64,000 bases of DNA, from the NCBI GenBank assembly GCA_948474755.1, contig CAOLHI010004280.1, positions 62,001-126,000 of the forward strand, in the 5' to 3' direction. Within the stretch, counting starts at the first letter, position 1; each line of letters opens with the position of its first letter. Shown here piece by piece: positions 11,950 to 23,322 of this stretch. Both the position numbers and the translations under genes were made by a program. This stretch comes from Ctenosaura bakeri. Taxonomy: Eukaryota; Chordata; Lepidosauria; Squamata; Iguanidae. The notes under the pieces were generated by a model that was given only the letters and a program-made list of their open reading frames with translations, had not been told where the DNA came from and did not search any database.

Positions 11950-12354
11950 GTAAAACAAAAACAAAAATAAGTTGAAACATAATCGGCTTTGGGGAGTGGG
12001 TTTACCTTTAGAGATAGTTTGATATGTTAAGTAATAAGATTATATTTAGTAACAGCAATAGATTAAATGTAAGGGAAAAATATAGAATTAAGAATGAAAT
12101 TATTATAATAATAATGAGTATAATGAGAATGAGATCTAGAGATAGGTAACAAAAGTATACAAGTAGTATGACATAGAATAAGCTGAATAAGTTTATGATT
12201 GTAATGGTATTAGAGAGAAATAATAATGTAAACTTGAATTTCTTTGTTTCACTATTATGTGTGTGTCACATGGTGTTTTACTTTTTTTGTTTTGTTTTTC
12301 TTTTCTGTATAATCAATAAAAATAAAAAAATGAAATACCAAAAAAAAAAAAAAA
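11950..12354 (+). mobile_element. 5'-truncated L1-like 3' end with TSD
   Basis: A 405-bp AT-rich 3' UTR-like segment ends in CAATAAAAATAAAAAAATG and a poly(A) run of about 18. It is bounded by a perfect 14-bp direct repeat, aaaccacatgttct, at 11,936-11,949 and 12,355-12,368. A long TSD plus poly(A) is the signature of target-primed reverse transcription by L1 machinery. No coding sequence is included. Confidence 0.85.
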
Positions 12355-12368
12355 AAACCACATGTTCT

Positions 12369-13130
12369 TCCATGTCAGAATGAAATAAGTGAATCTTCAC
12401 ATCCTGACATTAGTATTGCTTTCCTTTTCTTGCTATGAAGAAATGGCACACTTTTTTTGAGCCCACTGACTCACTGTATGATATTGCACAGGGATTTTCT
12501 TCAGCTGGGGTTTTGGTCATAGTAGTTAGGAGATCTACTAGCACTTCATTTGTTTTTGAGCATTCACAGAATTTTTCTGATGTAGACATCATCCACATGC
12601 TGACAACTCTAAATGGTGCCTAAAGCAATTTTTTATAAAGTGAAATAAATGTACATATGACACTAGCATCAAACATTCATTGCAGTATCCTCAAATTACA
12701 CTGCCTTCTCTCTACAACTGGCTTCTCTTTCCCCCTCCCCTGTTTTCACGTGTGTGCACGCAACGCACCATTCAGATGCAGTTTCAGTTAACACATTTCA
12801 TTTCTACTTAGCCTTTGTGCTGTATTTCCTGGAAGCAGCGAAGGAGGAATCAATCTCTGACTAATTCCAAACACAACAGTTAGAATTGCATGGCTTTCCT
12901 CCTTACATCCTTGCTTAATAGAATTTCATATTCTGAAAGAAATTGTATTTTGCTTCCTTATGTAAACAAACTAATAAGTACATTCAGCAGAAGCTTTGGA
13001 AGTATGGATCCTACAAGAAGTGACCAAAATGAAGACATGGCATTCCAGGAATTCATAAACATAGTTGTGCAAAATTGGAAGGAGAAAAGGATTATGTAAT
13101 TGTAGCTAACATTTAGCTTTAAAAATATAG
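12369..13130. other. No gene or repeat recognised
   Basis: Only short open frames, without splice-site or homology support. Confidence 0.35.
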
Positions 13131-13355
13131 CCCTACATCCTACTGACAGTGCCAAGCAGAATGGAGCTATTCAATCAGCATTCAATAATTACTTTAACAG
13201 ATCTACTGTAGTAACCAATAAGGTCTCAGGCATAATATATTATGAATGTACAACAAAATACAATATCCACAAGCAGTGATACCTTTTGAGGGCCAGTTCC
13301 AAAGTATAAAATACATTATGCAAGCTTTCAAAGCTTGACTAGTTTCTTCATCAAG
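13131..13355 (-). repeat. Amniote repeat tail (antisense), partner of 15,232-15,400
   Basis: On the minus strand: TGATGAAGAAACTAGTCAAG ... GCTTGCATAA ... GGTATCACTGCTTGTGGATA ... TTTTGTTGTACA. The same ordered words occur on the plus strand at 15,247-15,375. The pattern resembles a tail module common in reptile genomes; family not assigned. Confidence 0.5.
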
Positions 13356-13679
13356 CAAAGATGTCACAGGCATACTCTCTGTCTGAGATGTTGTCTGTTA
13401 AGATGGTGCTGAGGGATTTCGGTTCAGACAAGGCCAGTCCCCTTACTGGCCACTTGATGACAGAGACAGGTAATAAAATTTCAACTCCAAGTAACTTTTC
13501 TTGAGATGCAGATGTCCCTGTCCTATGTGAAGCTAACTGTTCCTTTCTTAGGCAGAGAACACTGAATTTCTCAAGGGGCTTTATCACATCAACCTGTTGT
13601 CTTGCACCAATCACATTGTTCAAGCAAACAGAGGCATTCTGGTACGGAAACAATCTGTTTTCCCCTGCCCACACTCTGA

Positions 13680-14165
13680 GTGGTTAGTGAGGGAGGCGAC
13701 TTTGATGTCCCCCCTTCATGTAGAGACTGTGGTCACCAGTGTGACCATTGTCACACTGGCTGCCGGGGAGGGGGGCAAGCCAGGCAGGACCCTTAAACTG
13801 CAGCTCCGCCTCCTCAGTTGGCAGTGAAGGGGGGGCGTTAAGGCATCGGTTATACCTTTGGCACAAGGTGGTATAGGATATGCCTCTGGAGCTCACTCTC
13901 CCAGTCGTCAGGCAGAGGACGAAGGGCAAAGAAGGGAGGCATCTTTGGGGCAGGCCCACATATTTTATGCCCTCACTTCTGGGCTCTGTGGCAGGTCGTG
14001 GGCTTTCATGGGGCATGCTTTCCAGAGGGGGTTGCCGAGGTGGCAACCCAGGATCAGCGGTTTGCCCTTGGGACCAGATATTTTGTTATTATGCAGCCCC
14101 CTTGATGATAATGTTAAGTTCAATGTCATGTCCAAGGTCAAGGTCAAGTTCATGTCTAAATAGGC
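13680..14165. other. GC-rich island, unclassified
   Basis: A block richer in G+C than its surroundings (C and G runs at 13,708-13,713, 13,767-13,776 and 13,828-13,834). Open frames of about 100-120 aa exist on both strands, but none shows a recognisable domain or splice context. A minus-strand TATA-like GGGCATAAAATATG near 13,960 leaves an unrecognised LTR possible. Confidence 0.3.
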
Positions 14166-14387
14166 AATAAATAATACAATTGACCATAGTTCATCCCAAG
14201 TCCTGTCATGTGGTCTCTTCATTTCGAGGGGTGGGAAGCAATCACTTCCACTCTTCCTTACAATAATTCTATGGTGCTGATTTGGATGTACTTTCCTATA
14301 ATCAATCTTCCACACTGCCTTACTCACCTCACCTTCCTACTGTGTTTGCACGGTGTAGTGGGTGCACACTGTTTATTATTTCTTTTT

Positions 14388-14572
14388 TTAAAAAATTGTT
14401 TTACTGTAATTACATAATTGCAGCATGCTGGCAACTGCCAAAGCAGCACAATTCCACAATGACAGCAATATACACACATACAGAACTTGTTTTGCCATAA
14501 TTGTATAACTGCAGCTTACCGGCACTGCCATAGCAGTGCAATTGTGCAATTATGGCATAACAAATTAAAAAA
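14388..14572. repeat. Tandem hairpin units, MITE-like
   Basis: At 14,488-14,567, TTGTTTTGCCATAATTGTAT is followed by its imperfect complement GCAATTATGGCATAACAAA, forming a stem of about 27 bp with a few mismatches. A more decayed similar arrangement (TTGTTTTACTGTAATTACAT ... AATGACAGCAATA) precedes it. Confidence 0.55.
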
Positions 14573-15231
14573 AATGTACTGGGGAACAGAGTAATAGCAG
14601 CATTGTTCCTATGCACCTTAATGTCCTCTTTGTCTGTACACCAGAACTGGAGTGATTTCACCATCCTTGGGGATAGGAGGAATGAGAAGAGGAGAACCAT
14701 GTTCATTCATACCACATGACTGCCAGAATATTGGTAGTGCAGTGGAATAAAACAATCGCACCACGAAGCAACAGTTGAATAGCAGTGATATTGGAGCCAT
14801 TAATGGTTTTTTTTCCCATCAGTGAAAAAGTACAATCCAGTGATGGTGGAAATGCAATTCAACAATGGGAGAATCACAACATTGTGTGATAAGGAAAAAT
14901 CAAACATGGAACTAAGTCAGTGCAATTATACAACCAACCAATGGAAGTCCACAGATGGAAAAGCTTTTTGGTGCGGTTTAGGTGAAATTTAGTAAACTGT
15001 AGTGGAATGAAAGAGTTTTTACCTTTACTGGAGGCAGAAAACCTCACACTTAAGTTCCAATCCTTTGGTTCCCTCTTGTGGCTAAATCCCCTGTTACAGC
15101 TAAATCACATGGGCAATAAGGGGGGAGTCCTTTGCCTCCATGAAATCCCTCAATACCTTCTTAACTGGCAACAGTTCAGACAAAATATAGGCCTGTGACT
15201 CTAACATCGTCACCATTTTTCTCCTGTATGA
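14573..15231. other. Nothing recognised
   Basis: Unremarkable AT-rich DNA. Confidence 0.3.
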
Positions 15232-15400
15232 TTGTTAACACTTTTGCCTGATGAAGAAGCTAGTGAAGCTTCAAAAGTTTGCATAACTTATTTTAAGTGT
15301 TGGAGTTTGTCTGAAAAAGGTGTCACTGCTTGTGGATTTTGGTTATTGCTGTATTTTGCTGTACAGCCAACATGGCTATCCTTGAATATTTTTATTCTGG
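15232..15400 (+). repeat. Amniote repeat tail (sense), inverted partner of 13,131-13,355
   Basis: CCTGATGAAGAAGCTAGTGA, GTTTGCATAACTTATTTTAA, GGTGTCACTGCTTGTGGATT and GCTGTATTTTGCTGTACAGC appear in the same order as on the minus strand of 13,131-13,355. Confidence 0.5.
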
Positions 15401-15914
15401 TTTTCAAGATACCAATTCAAAAGAGTACCTAGTTCTGCTCTTGCTGTGGGGCACTCCTCTGCATGCCCCATTCTCCCGTATGGTGCCTCATGCTATTCAA
15501 AGATCTGTTAAGGATTAAAGTTGTGGGGGTCCTGCCCCAGATCCAATCTGGTAATTCTACACTGGCAGCAGCACTTTCCCACTGCTGCTGCCATGCCCCT
15601 CCATACACAGCTGCACCACAGCAAATGAATCAGTGAGGGTGTGACCTCCTCTCCAAACGTGTTGGCACCAGTCATGTGTGCCCCCTGCCTTAATATGCCA
15701 CAGGCCTCTTTCTTCTTTCAACTCTTTCCATTTCTTTTGTTTCAAAAATAGGAGCACATGCAATTAGATAAGATACACATCAGAGCATAAAAAACCCTGA
15801 GACATAAATAGATGTTCAACTTGTCTGCTTATGGCCAAGAAATGTGTGTTCCTGCTACACTGGGCTTTTGTTTTACAGGAATTTTCAGATGATTCCTTCT
15901 AAGTGCTGTAGAAC

Positions 15915-16318
15915 ATGTTGCTGTTGTTGTTGCTGTGTGACTTCAAGTTGTTTCTGACTTATGGTGACTCTCAGGCAAACCTATCACAGGGTTTTCTGGG
16001 GGCTGAGAGTGTGTGATGCACCCAGTGAGTTTCCATGGCCAGGCAGGGAATTGAATCCTGGTCTTCAAGCTTGTAGTCTAAGGCCATTTCCGCACTAGAC
16101 TGTTATAGTGCTATTATTCCACTTTCAGCATCCTGTGGAATTCTAGGGTTTGTAGTTTACTGAGGCCAAAGAGCTCTTTGGCTGAGAATTCTTAAATGCC
16201 TCTCCTTAAACTGCAAACTTCAGGATTTCTCAGGATGTTGAAAGTGGAATAATAGCGCTATAACAGTGTAGTACGGAAAGGTCTTAACACTCTTAAGCTA
16301 CTACACCATGCTGGTTAA
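15915..16318 (-). mobile_element. tRNA-derived SINE split by a nested MITE
   Basis: On the minus strand the SINE head (ACCAGCATGGTGTAGTAGCT, pol III A-box region) lies at 16,286-16,318. Its body continues at 16,082-15,915: tRNA-like B box GGATTCAATTCCC, then CCATGGAAAC, then CTATGATAGG/GTCACCATAAGTCAG-type tail ending in CAACAACAACAGCAA. The two parts are separated by the MITE at 16,083-16,285. Confidence 0.85.
16083..16285. mobile_element. hAT-like MITE of the 'ATCCTGGGATTTG' family, copy 3, nested in a SINE
   Basis: Near-palindromic ends: GGCCATTTCCGCACTAGACT and GTGTAGTACGGAAAGGTC. Inside, TATAGTGCTATTATTCCACT is complementary to AGTGGAATAATAGCGCTATA. The flanks are the two halves of one SINE, so the insertion direction is unambiguous. 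Confidence 0.85.
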
Positions 16319-17436
16319 AGTAATATAATTCAAAACATTGCAATGTCTTTCCAAGACAGAGAGGCAGAAAATATGGTATTTCTAGTACTTATGGGCAATC
16401 CCCATTTTAAGACCAGGCATACATTACTGAGCAAAGCAACAAACTGAATTCTCTCTTGCAATATGGGCAGAAGTGGGTCATTCTTGTAGTTGTTGAGTAC
16501 TTTTTTCTTCCTCATTTTCTCCTTACTTTTGATTAAATACAAAAGCACAGGCATGTACAAGCTGAGCTCTGATTTGGCCAGTATGATAAAGAAAGAAAAT
16601 GAGAAAGGAGAGTGGGGTGAAAGGCAAGGAGAGGGCTCAGCAGTTGTTTGGTTGGCTTGATCTTAGAGCCACCCTATGTTTGAGAACAATTTGGAGAGAG
16701 AGAAAACAGAAATGAAAATAGCGAAGTATCACCTATGGCTGAAACAATGGGCGAGGAGCCTGGCTAGATTTTGGTTCCCAGCAATTGGTATCTGGATTGT
16801 CATGAAGGGTGATAAGTAGATTGTTACTGATTTTTTTATTATTGAATTTATTATTTTTACCATAAGAGATAGGGAGGTGTAGGGTGTGTATGTTAAGTGT
16901 GTGTGGCTTTCTGCTTCAGGTACCAAAACATGTGACTAGCTTTGAGTAGTTCTCTACAACTTGGCTAGATTTCTGGGAGGAGCAAAATGATTCAGGCCAG
17001 TCCTAGCGAGTAACCCTCCTCTTGGAAGTGTGGGAGGCATGGGATAGGAGAAGATAGTAAGCTTTTTTTCCTCCCTCTCTCCTCCCTCCCAAGTTTAACT
17101 GAAATGACATTACCCCAAAGGAGGAGAGAGATCCTTGAGTTGATTATCTGGGGCTGCTCTGTAGGGTGATGGGGGCAGGTGTGTTAATGCCTGAATTAAC
17201 AATGGCCTGGGCTACCTATAGAGTTCTCAGAGAGTGTGCAATCCATATGTTTTCTTTTCCTCCATTGGTGTAGGCAAAGAACCCTGTTTACTGCTTCTGA
17301 TCTCATGTGTTTCTGGTTTTTCCCAGCTACTCAGTCACAGAATGTTAGTGCCACCTTTTGGCCATTAAGATTAACTGTATGTACCCTAAAGTTTTGGGCT
17401 TTCCCCCAGCTATTTAATGAATCTAGTGCCTAAATA
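16319..17436. other. No gene or classified repeat
   Basis: Includes a pyrimidine-rich stretch at 17,067-17,092. No supported frame. Confidence 0.35.
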
Positions 17437-17444
17437 TCCTAAAG

Positions 17445-17872
17445 CAGCGTTCTTAATCTGGGATTCCCCAGAGACGGGATCCAACAATGTCCTCACAGTG
17501 GGGGTCCATGAGGGCTTGAAGAAATGTTATGAGCTTTTACGGTTAAAAAAGGAAGGAAGGCAGGTGAATGGACAGACAGTCATACATTGATTTTGAAAAG
17601 CAGGAGTCTTCTGCAGGTGGCAGACATCATTTGTACAAAGTTTCTTTACAATATCCACCATTCAAAAGTTAAGAAACTGATGGCAAAAAATGTACTCAGT
17701 ACTTCCTATTTCCGCATGTAATGAGAACATGCATGTGAATGATACTGAGTGGTTAGAGAAAGCAAGTGACATTTCTTGTTATCAGAAGCTTCCTTGGATA
17801 AGTCTTGGTGGTCCGTGAGAACAAAAGAAATTTAAAGGGGGTCCATGGTAAAGAGAAAGTTAAGAACCACTA
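17445..17872 (+). mobile_element. Charlie-type hAT nonautonomous element (428 bp)
   Basis: The left end CAGCGTTCTTAATCTGGGAT and right end AAGTTAAGAACCACTA are the classic hAT CAGTGGTTCTTAACC inverted repeat with point changes. Flanks tcctaaag (17,437-17,444) and tcctaaca (17,873-17,880) match at 6 of 8 positions, the TSD length of hAT elements. Interior GGGGTCCATGAGG and GGGGGTCCATGG fit this family. It is too short to carry a transposase. Confidence 0.8.
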
Positions 17873-17880
17873 TCCTAACA

Positions 17881-18389
17881 CAGTGGTTCTCAAACTGTGG
17901 AGCAGGACCATAAGGTTGAGCGATAATTGCTCAAGAAAAGTCAGCCTGCAAATATGAAAAAAGAAGGGCAAGCCTCCATGTGTGTATGTGTGTGCGCATG
18001 TGCGCTGTTGAGAATTGACTGGTTTCTGCAAAATAGCAACATGAAGCATCTTCCACAGTTATGCCTTCCTCCAACTCAGGCATAGCAAAAATTGGCCTCC
18101 CCTTTATTCTTTTCCCACTCAACTTCTCCAAATATTCCATTGTTGATGCAGCAGGTAAATGTCCCTCGGTGACCATGAGGTAGTTTCTCAAGTGAGGAAG
18201 GGGAAAGGAAGAGGGGAGGCAGGGAGTGCAGGAACTGAGCATTAAGATGGAGAGCATGTACCACACGAGAGGCCTGTGAGAGGGAGGGATAGGATAGGAT
18301 ATTGGTGGGTGCGATGTGGGGCAGGGGTTTTGCAGTGTCCTCATGTAGATGTAAAGGGAGTCACAGGGTAAAAAGCATGGGAACCATTG
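17881..18389. mobile_element. Possible second hAT element, abutting the first
   Basis: It starts CAGTGGTTCTCAAACTGTGG and ends near GGGAACCATTG, a plausible hAT inverted pair. No clear 8-bp TSD is present and the right end abuts the 5S-derived SINE. The minus-strand frame of about 150 codons inside is not gene-like. Confidence 0.45.
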
Positions 18390-18602
18390 CCCTGAAGGCA
18401 CTAGATCCCATCTGATCTAGGAAGCTAAGCACCTGGTTAGTGCTTGGATGAGAGACTGCCTATGAATACCAGGTGCTGTAGGCTATCTTTCAGAGGAAGG
18501 AACTGGCAAAACCACCTCTGAGTATTTCTTGCCTAAGACAAACCTGTGAAATTAATGGACTTGTTATAAGTTGATAGGTAACTTTGAAAGCACACACACA
18601 CT
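18390..18602 (+). mobile_element. 5S rRNA-derived SINE (5S-Sauria type)
   Basis: The first ~95 bp match vertebrate 5S rRNA: CCCTGAAGGC, ATCTGATCTAGGAAGCTAAG, TGGTTAGTGCTTGGATGAGA and ATACCAGGTGCTGTAGGCT. The first bases of 5S are missing and the GGGTCGGGC segment is deleted. A non-5S body follows (AACTGGCAAAACCACCTCTG ... TGGACTTGTTATAAG) ending in CACACACACA. Internal 5S promoter elements explain how such SINEs are transcribed by Pol III. This fits the known squamate 5S-Sauria SINE class and is not a functional 5S gene. Confidence 0.9.
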
Positions 18603-20369
18603 TATGTCTTTTCCTGTTAACTTCTTATTCAGGATGGTATGAATACTACAATCATTATTGACTAAAACCGTTGTCTTCTGTCACCCATCTAACAAAGAGA
18701 TGTTGGCTTTTCTTTGCCCTAGTTTTGCTGCCATTGCATGTCACAACCTTCCCTGTGTAGTGCCCTCTTGATTTATTCCATTCCATTTCATTTGTATCTT
18801 GCTTTTCTCCCAATGTAGAACCTAAAGTGGCTTACAAAATAGATTAAAACAGAATTCATCTTAAAAATAATAATTAGAGGGTACATTGGGCTGGCTTTTC
18901 CAGAGCTCAAAACTGCTCTGAAAAAGAAGTTATAAAATATCATGCACATAATAAAACAGATATGACAGCATTCACAGATTTCAGCAAGCACTCAAAATTA
19001 CTAACCAGTTAATGCAAATGCAGTCTGAATATGACATGTCCTACAGCCTTTTCTCAAAGTAGTTTAAGAGTTGTGGCATGAGGAAGGACAATTTTGCAGA
19101 TCTGAAGCCATCACTATAACGGCCTAGCTTTTGGAACATACGATCATGATGCTGCACAGGCTGATTCAAGGAAGACAAAGATGTCAGAATTGGTGCAAAG
19201 TGTCCTGTTCAGAAAGCCAGCCATGGTTGAAAGTCCTCCAACAGAACCTATAGTAGCAGCCACAGACAAGGTTCACAAAAGCTTATCAGTCAGTTGCTGG
19301 TTTTGTTTCACCAGTCCAAGTCAATAACTAATTGAGACTGTCAATTCAAGGGAGTATCCAGCAGCACAGTCAGCACACAAAGTGAGGGTCAAGGTTTTCC
19401 TGGAACATGAGCCTAGGATCAAAAGAAGAACATGTTGCTTTCACCAAGCCAGTGCCCCTGCAGCTGTTTGTCTGATTAATGTGTCTTTTTATATAAGTGC
19501 TCTGAGTCTTGTGGACTCTCCCTTTCTCATCTACGCTGGACTGCAGTAAATATTGCCCTATTCACATCTGTGTTGTGGCTATTCAGGAAGATCCTGTCTG
19601 TGTTTGCACCTGAATCCTGGAGATGAGGCATAACACAAGGAGACAATGCACATCCATTCACTCCCTCCCCCCTCCCCAGCCTCATCTTTGCTATTTATCT
19701 ACAACTAGTGACACTATTTTCTTTTCGCTCTACAGTTATTTGGAGGCAACTCAGATTTCTAGTTTAGACTTCCTACCAGATAGTTACGACTAAGTCTGTG
19801 TCAGTCTATGTCCAGGAAGCACATGCTCCAGATTCCAAAAGACCACACCATGCCATATCAGACTCCTCTGGAGCACAATGTCCCATCACATTTGGAGCAA
19901 CCAGAAGTGACATCACATCACTTGTAGTCACTTTGGGCACCATTTTTCACTTTTGTTTTCTTTGCTGTTCAGGGTGCCTCCCAAAAGCATTATTTGACCT
20001 TACATGTGTAATCCAGGTATGGAGATGTTTGACTGAAAAAATTCTTTTCTGGCTAAGCAGGTTTGAGATGATTGCTGGCAGCTTTGTGGGCAATCTGCCA
20101 GAGTTCCAAGACCTGTGCTGGACCTCCCAAAAGGACCACATGTAGTCCTGAGCTACATAATTCCCATCCTGATGTATGCTCTCACCATCATTTTGCCTTT
20201 CTCTGTGACTGTTGCCAGCTTCCTGCTGGCAGAATGATTCCTGGTACTCATAAATATTGAGGGTTCCTTAGAGTTCTTGTTAACCATACCATCCCCAAGA
20301 CAAAGTCTCCTGCCCAAAATGGCTCTCTGGTGTTACAGAACAAAAATATATGCAGGCAGGAGATCTTAA
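18603..20369. other. No gene or classified repeat
   Basis: Scanned on both strands. Frames up to about 115 codons lack domain or splice support, and no repeat ends were found. Confidence 0.35.
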
Positions 20370-20480
20370 AGGAGTGGTTCTCAGCTTTTACTCTTCCCAT
20401 CCAATGTGACCAATAGTTAACCACTCTGGGAGCCAAGGCTCCAAACATCTGGAGGACCAAATTCTGAGAACCACTGCCTT
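20370..20480. mobile_element. Small hAT-type MITE
   Basis: GAGTGGTTCTCAGC at the left end is complementary to TCTGAGAACCACTGC at the right end, enclosing about 80 bp. Confidence 0.6.
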
Positions 20481-21148
20481 AGAAGTTCCACACTTCCAGA
20501 TGTGCTCAGGCCAAAATCATGTCAGCTTAGCCTCTGACATAGATATTGAGTAGATGGGTAGATAAGATAGTGCTTATTAACACCATGATTCTGAGTCACT
20601 GGGCTAGGAAGCATCCCACAAAGGTCACCTCACTGCCTCCCATTCCCAGCTGTCAAACAACCTTCCCAGCTAATAATCCGTTTTGGACACTAAATGGATT
20701 GGACATCTTTTTTTGCTCTGATTGTTTTTTGAAAATATGGGACCTCTGTCAATTCAGGATTAGTTTGGGGAAGCAAGGCATCTGTGTATTCTAGTGTACT
20801 GGAAGGTCAAAGGAGAAAAGATTGGGGAGCAAGTAGTGAAATCCACAGAAGAAACAAGATGCTCAAAGAGTATTAGGGCTTTTCTAAATAAACCACCATC
20901 CCTTGAGCATCTTGAAATACATCTCTTGTTTCTTCAAAGTTGGCAAGTCCCCATTTTTCCCCTAGTGATCAGCCAAATGGTTTTCCAATATCCTACTGGC
21001 CTCTAGGATGACATGTCAGTTGAGGTTCATAGGTGACCATGGCCTGTTCTGGAAGAGGGCTTGTCTTCCTCTCCTCATCCACAGCTAATGCAGAGAACCC
21101 TGGAGACACTGCAGTTTTATAGCTAGGGAAGATTGAGAAAGACACAAG
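20481..21148. other. Nothing recognised
   Basis: No supported features. Confidence 0.3.
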
Positions 21149-22021
21149 TGTTACCAGGCCATACATCCCCACATTTTAATATGGTCTAATTGGCAAAATA
21201 TAATAATTAGTAGGTATGTTTAATTGGCACAAAATATAAATTATATATACTTATGGCTGGAATGGTCATGTGAAAGAAAAGGCCATTGGCTAGGAACAGG
21301 TCAGACATGACATCTACATGACCAGGCCATAAGAATTAGCCAAGAAAGCCTAATAGCTCTGAATTAATCCTATCAACTTCCCAATGTCAGAAACCAATAA
21401 GGTGCCCAGGTACAGAGGCAAGGATCCATTCTGTTTGCATTTCCTACTGAAGCCTGGCCCAGAAGCCCCACTCAACCAAGACATTGAAACCGTTAGCACC
21501 ATCCAGACCCCTTTTGTTTACTCTTTGTTTACTCCCCTTCGGGGGGGGGAATGAATATATAAACCCTCGGTTTTGAGAAGTCAGATGCAGTCAGATGAAA
21601 TGCTGGACCCTGATATGTCACCCTGAATCTTGTCCTGGTCTGCCGTTAGACATCAGTCTAAGCCATTCCACTGCCTATTCACTACTCTTCTGGAATGGTA
21701 ATTATAACCCAAAAATATCAGCCTCGCTATCCATAATTTTTCGTCCCTCTTCTTTCGGCTACCTCTTGTGTGAATGTGTGACTGTCTGTATCTCATGTGC
21801 ATGCGTGAGTGAATTCCCCTTAATAAAACACATTTTTAGTTTACTTTTGAATCTCTGGCTGGTTCTTTTCTTGCATGAGCCCATAAACATTGGCAGAAAG
21901 GTTTCGCTAAGTTGCCTCCCTCTTGTTAGCCTCCTCATTTTGAGTTAATTCATTCCCCAATTTTGCAAAGAGGTATTCACATTGCAGGGTGGTCCTTGTG
22001 GCATTACATTTTGGGGTAACA
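21149..22021 (+). mobile_element. Solo LTR, TGTTAC...GGTAACA family, copy 2 (873 bp)
   Basis: Starts TGTTACCAGGCC and ends TTTTGGGGTAACA. A TATATAAA box lies at 21,556 and AATAAA at 21,822. The TATA-to-polyA spacing (266 bp) and polyA-to-end spacing (199 bp) closely mirror copy 1 (269 and 192). Flanks caag/cagg match at 3 of 4. Internal sequence is diverged from copy 1, so it may be a sister subfamily. Confidence 0.72.
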
Positions 22022-22608
22022 CAGGTACACAGACAGAGCTGGGCTGGAGCTTTAGAAGCATCTTGATAACTCTGGGCACCCCCCCCCCCAATATGATGGG
22101 GTGGGAAAAAGCTGTTGGGACATTTATTGAAGCATTAACACTGCAAACCTCCAGTTATGCTCAATGTATATAAGCACAAATATTGCAAAATGTCGGGAAA
22201 TCTCCGCCAGTGACCTCACTGAGGAAACCCCAGAATAAATTCAGGATGCCCCCAAAACATCAAGGCTTGGAGAATTTGGGGTGCACACAACAGTATAATC
22301 CTGAACTAGATATGTTAGAGCACAGTAAAACTTTGTCCATTTTTGCTTTGGAAAAGAACATTATTTATTTTAGGTAACTTTCCAAAATTTTGTTTCTTTA
22401 CATGCTCCCGCCTGAGAGGCCATCTACTTCACTGTGATACTGAAGTGCTCTTATGGTTTTCCTCTTTAATAGGACAGTTTTTGCCTTGGCAAAGCTCACA
22501 TTAGCAGTCCTTCGATATGTGCACCATAGATCCAACAACACTAGGTGGCACCATAATATAACGGAAAAGGAGACAGACTGTTCTTGAAAACTTCTTAATC
22601 AGAATGGG
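22022..22608. other. No gene; C-run at 22,080-22,089
   Basis: Only short frames. Nothing else recognised. Confidence 0.3.
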
Positions 22609-22680
22609 TGCTCAAGGTGGGACTCTAATTGGGAGAGAACTATGAATGCTCAAGGTGGGACTCTAATTGGGAGAGAACTA
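22609..22680 (+). repeat. Tandem duplication, 38-bp unit x2
   Basis: TGCTCAAGGTGGGACTCTAA through GGGAGAGAACTA occurs twice, at about 22,609 and 22,647, essentially identical, pointing to a recent local duplication. Confidence 0.9.
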
Positions 22681-23059
22681 AATTTCTTTTCTGGGTTTCC
22701 CATCTATGAATATTCTGTATGCGCATGTCTAAAAGACTCTTAAACCCCACCCACGCTTGAATGAAGTAGAAAATAATGACTCAAACTGGCAGGAAGACCT
22801 ATGTTAGGAATGCTGGAAGAAGAGGGTTCCTCTTACACAATCCTACATCCATTTCTGATCCCACCCCACCACCCAGTTGTTTTTTTTGCAGAAACCTAGT
22901 ATCTATGGAAAAGAAGAAAAGCTTTTTAGTTTTAACTGTTGTTAAATGTTTGGAAAAGCAGAAATCCATGCTGATCTCCTGATTTTCCTTCTACCCATCC
23001 TTATTATAAGCCAAAATGTTTGCATTTTGAGAAATAAAATCCAGATCACTTTCCAGTGC
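22681..23059. other. Nothing recognised
   Basis: No supported features. Confidence 0.3.
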
Positions 23060-23322
23060 AGTAGAGAGGTTATATACCACTATACTTTGATAGCACTTCA
23101 GTGGTATGGCTCCATCTAAGAGAACCCTGGGATTTGTAGTTTTCTGCGGGTACTTAGAAACCTCTACTATAGAGCTTTAGTGCTGTAATGCAGAGTACTG
23201 CAGTCAAATAATACTAAGTACCTCACTAAACAACAAATCCCAGGATTCCACAGGATGGCTCTTTGGCAGTTATAGTGCTATTAAATTGCTATAGTTATGC
23301 AGTGTAGATGCACTCGTGTTTA
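23060..23322. mobile_element. hAT-like MITE of the 'ATCCTGGGATTTG' family, copy 4
   Basis: The left arm has CACTTCAGTGGTATGGCTCC and AACCCTGGGATTTGTAGTTT. The right arm has the complementary AACAAATCCCAGGATTCCAC and AGTGCTATTAAATTGCTATA. Confidence 0.75.

Noticed and set aside
13684..14046. Gene in the GC-rich block
   Set aside because: Several ~100-120 codon frames exist on both strands, a GC effect. None has a recognisable motif or splice context.
17931..18401. 156-codon minus-strand frame
   Set aside because: Covers a hAT-like element and the start of the 5S-derived SINE; no domain, low-complexity Pro/Ser content.
18390..18486. Functional 5S rRNA gene
   Set aside because: The 5' end of 5S is missing, an internal segment is deleted, and a SINE body follows directly without a T-run terminator.
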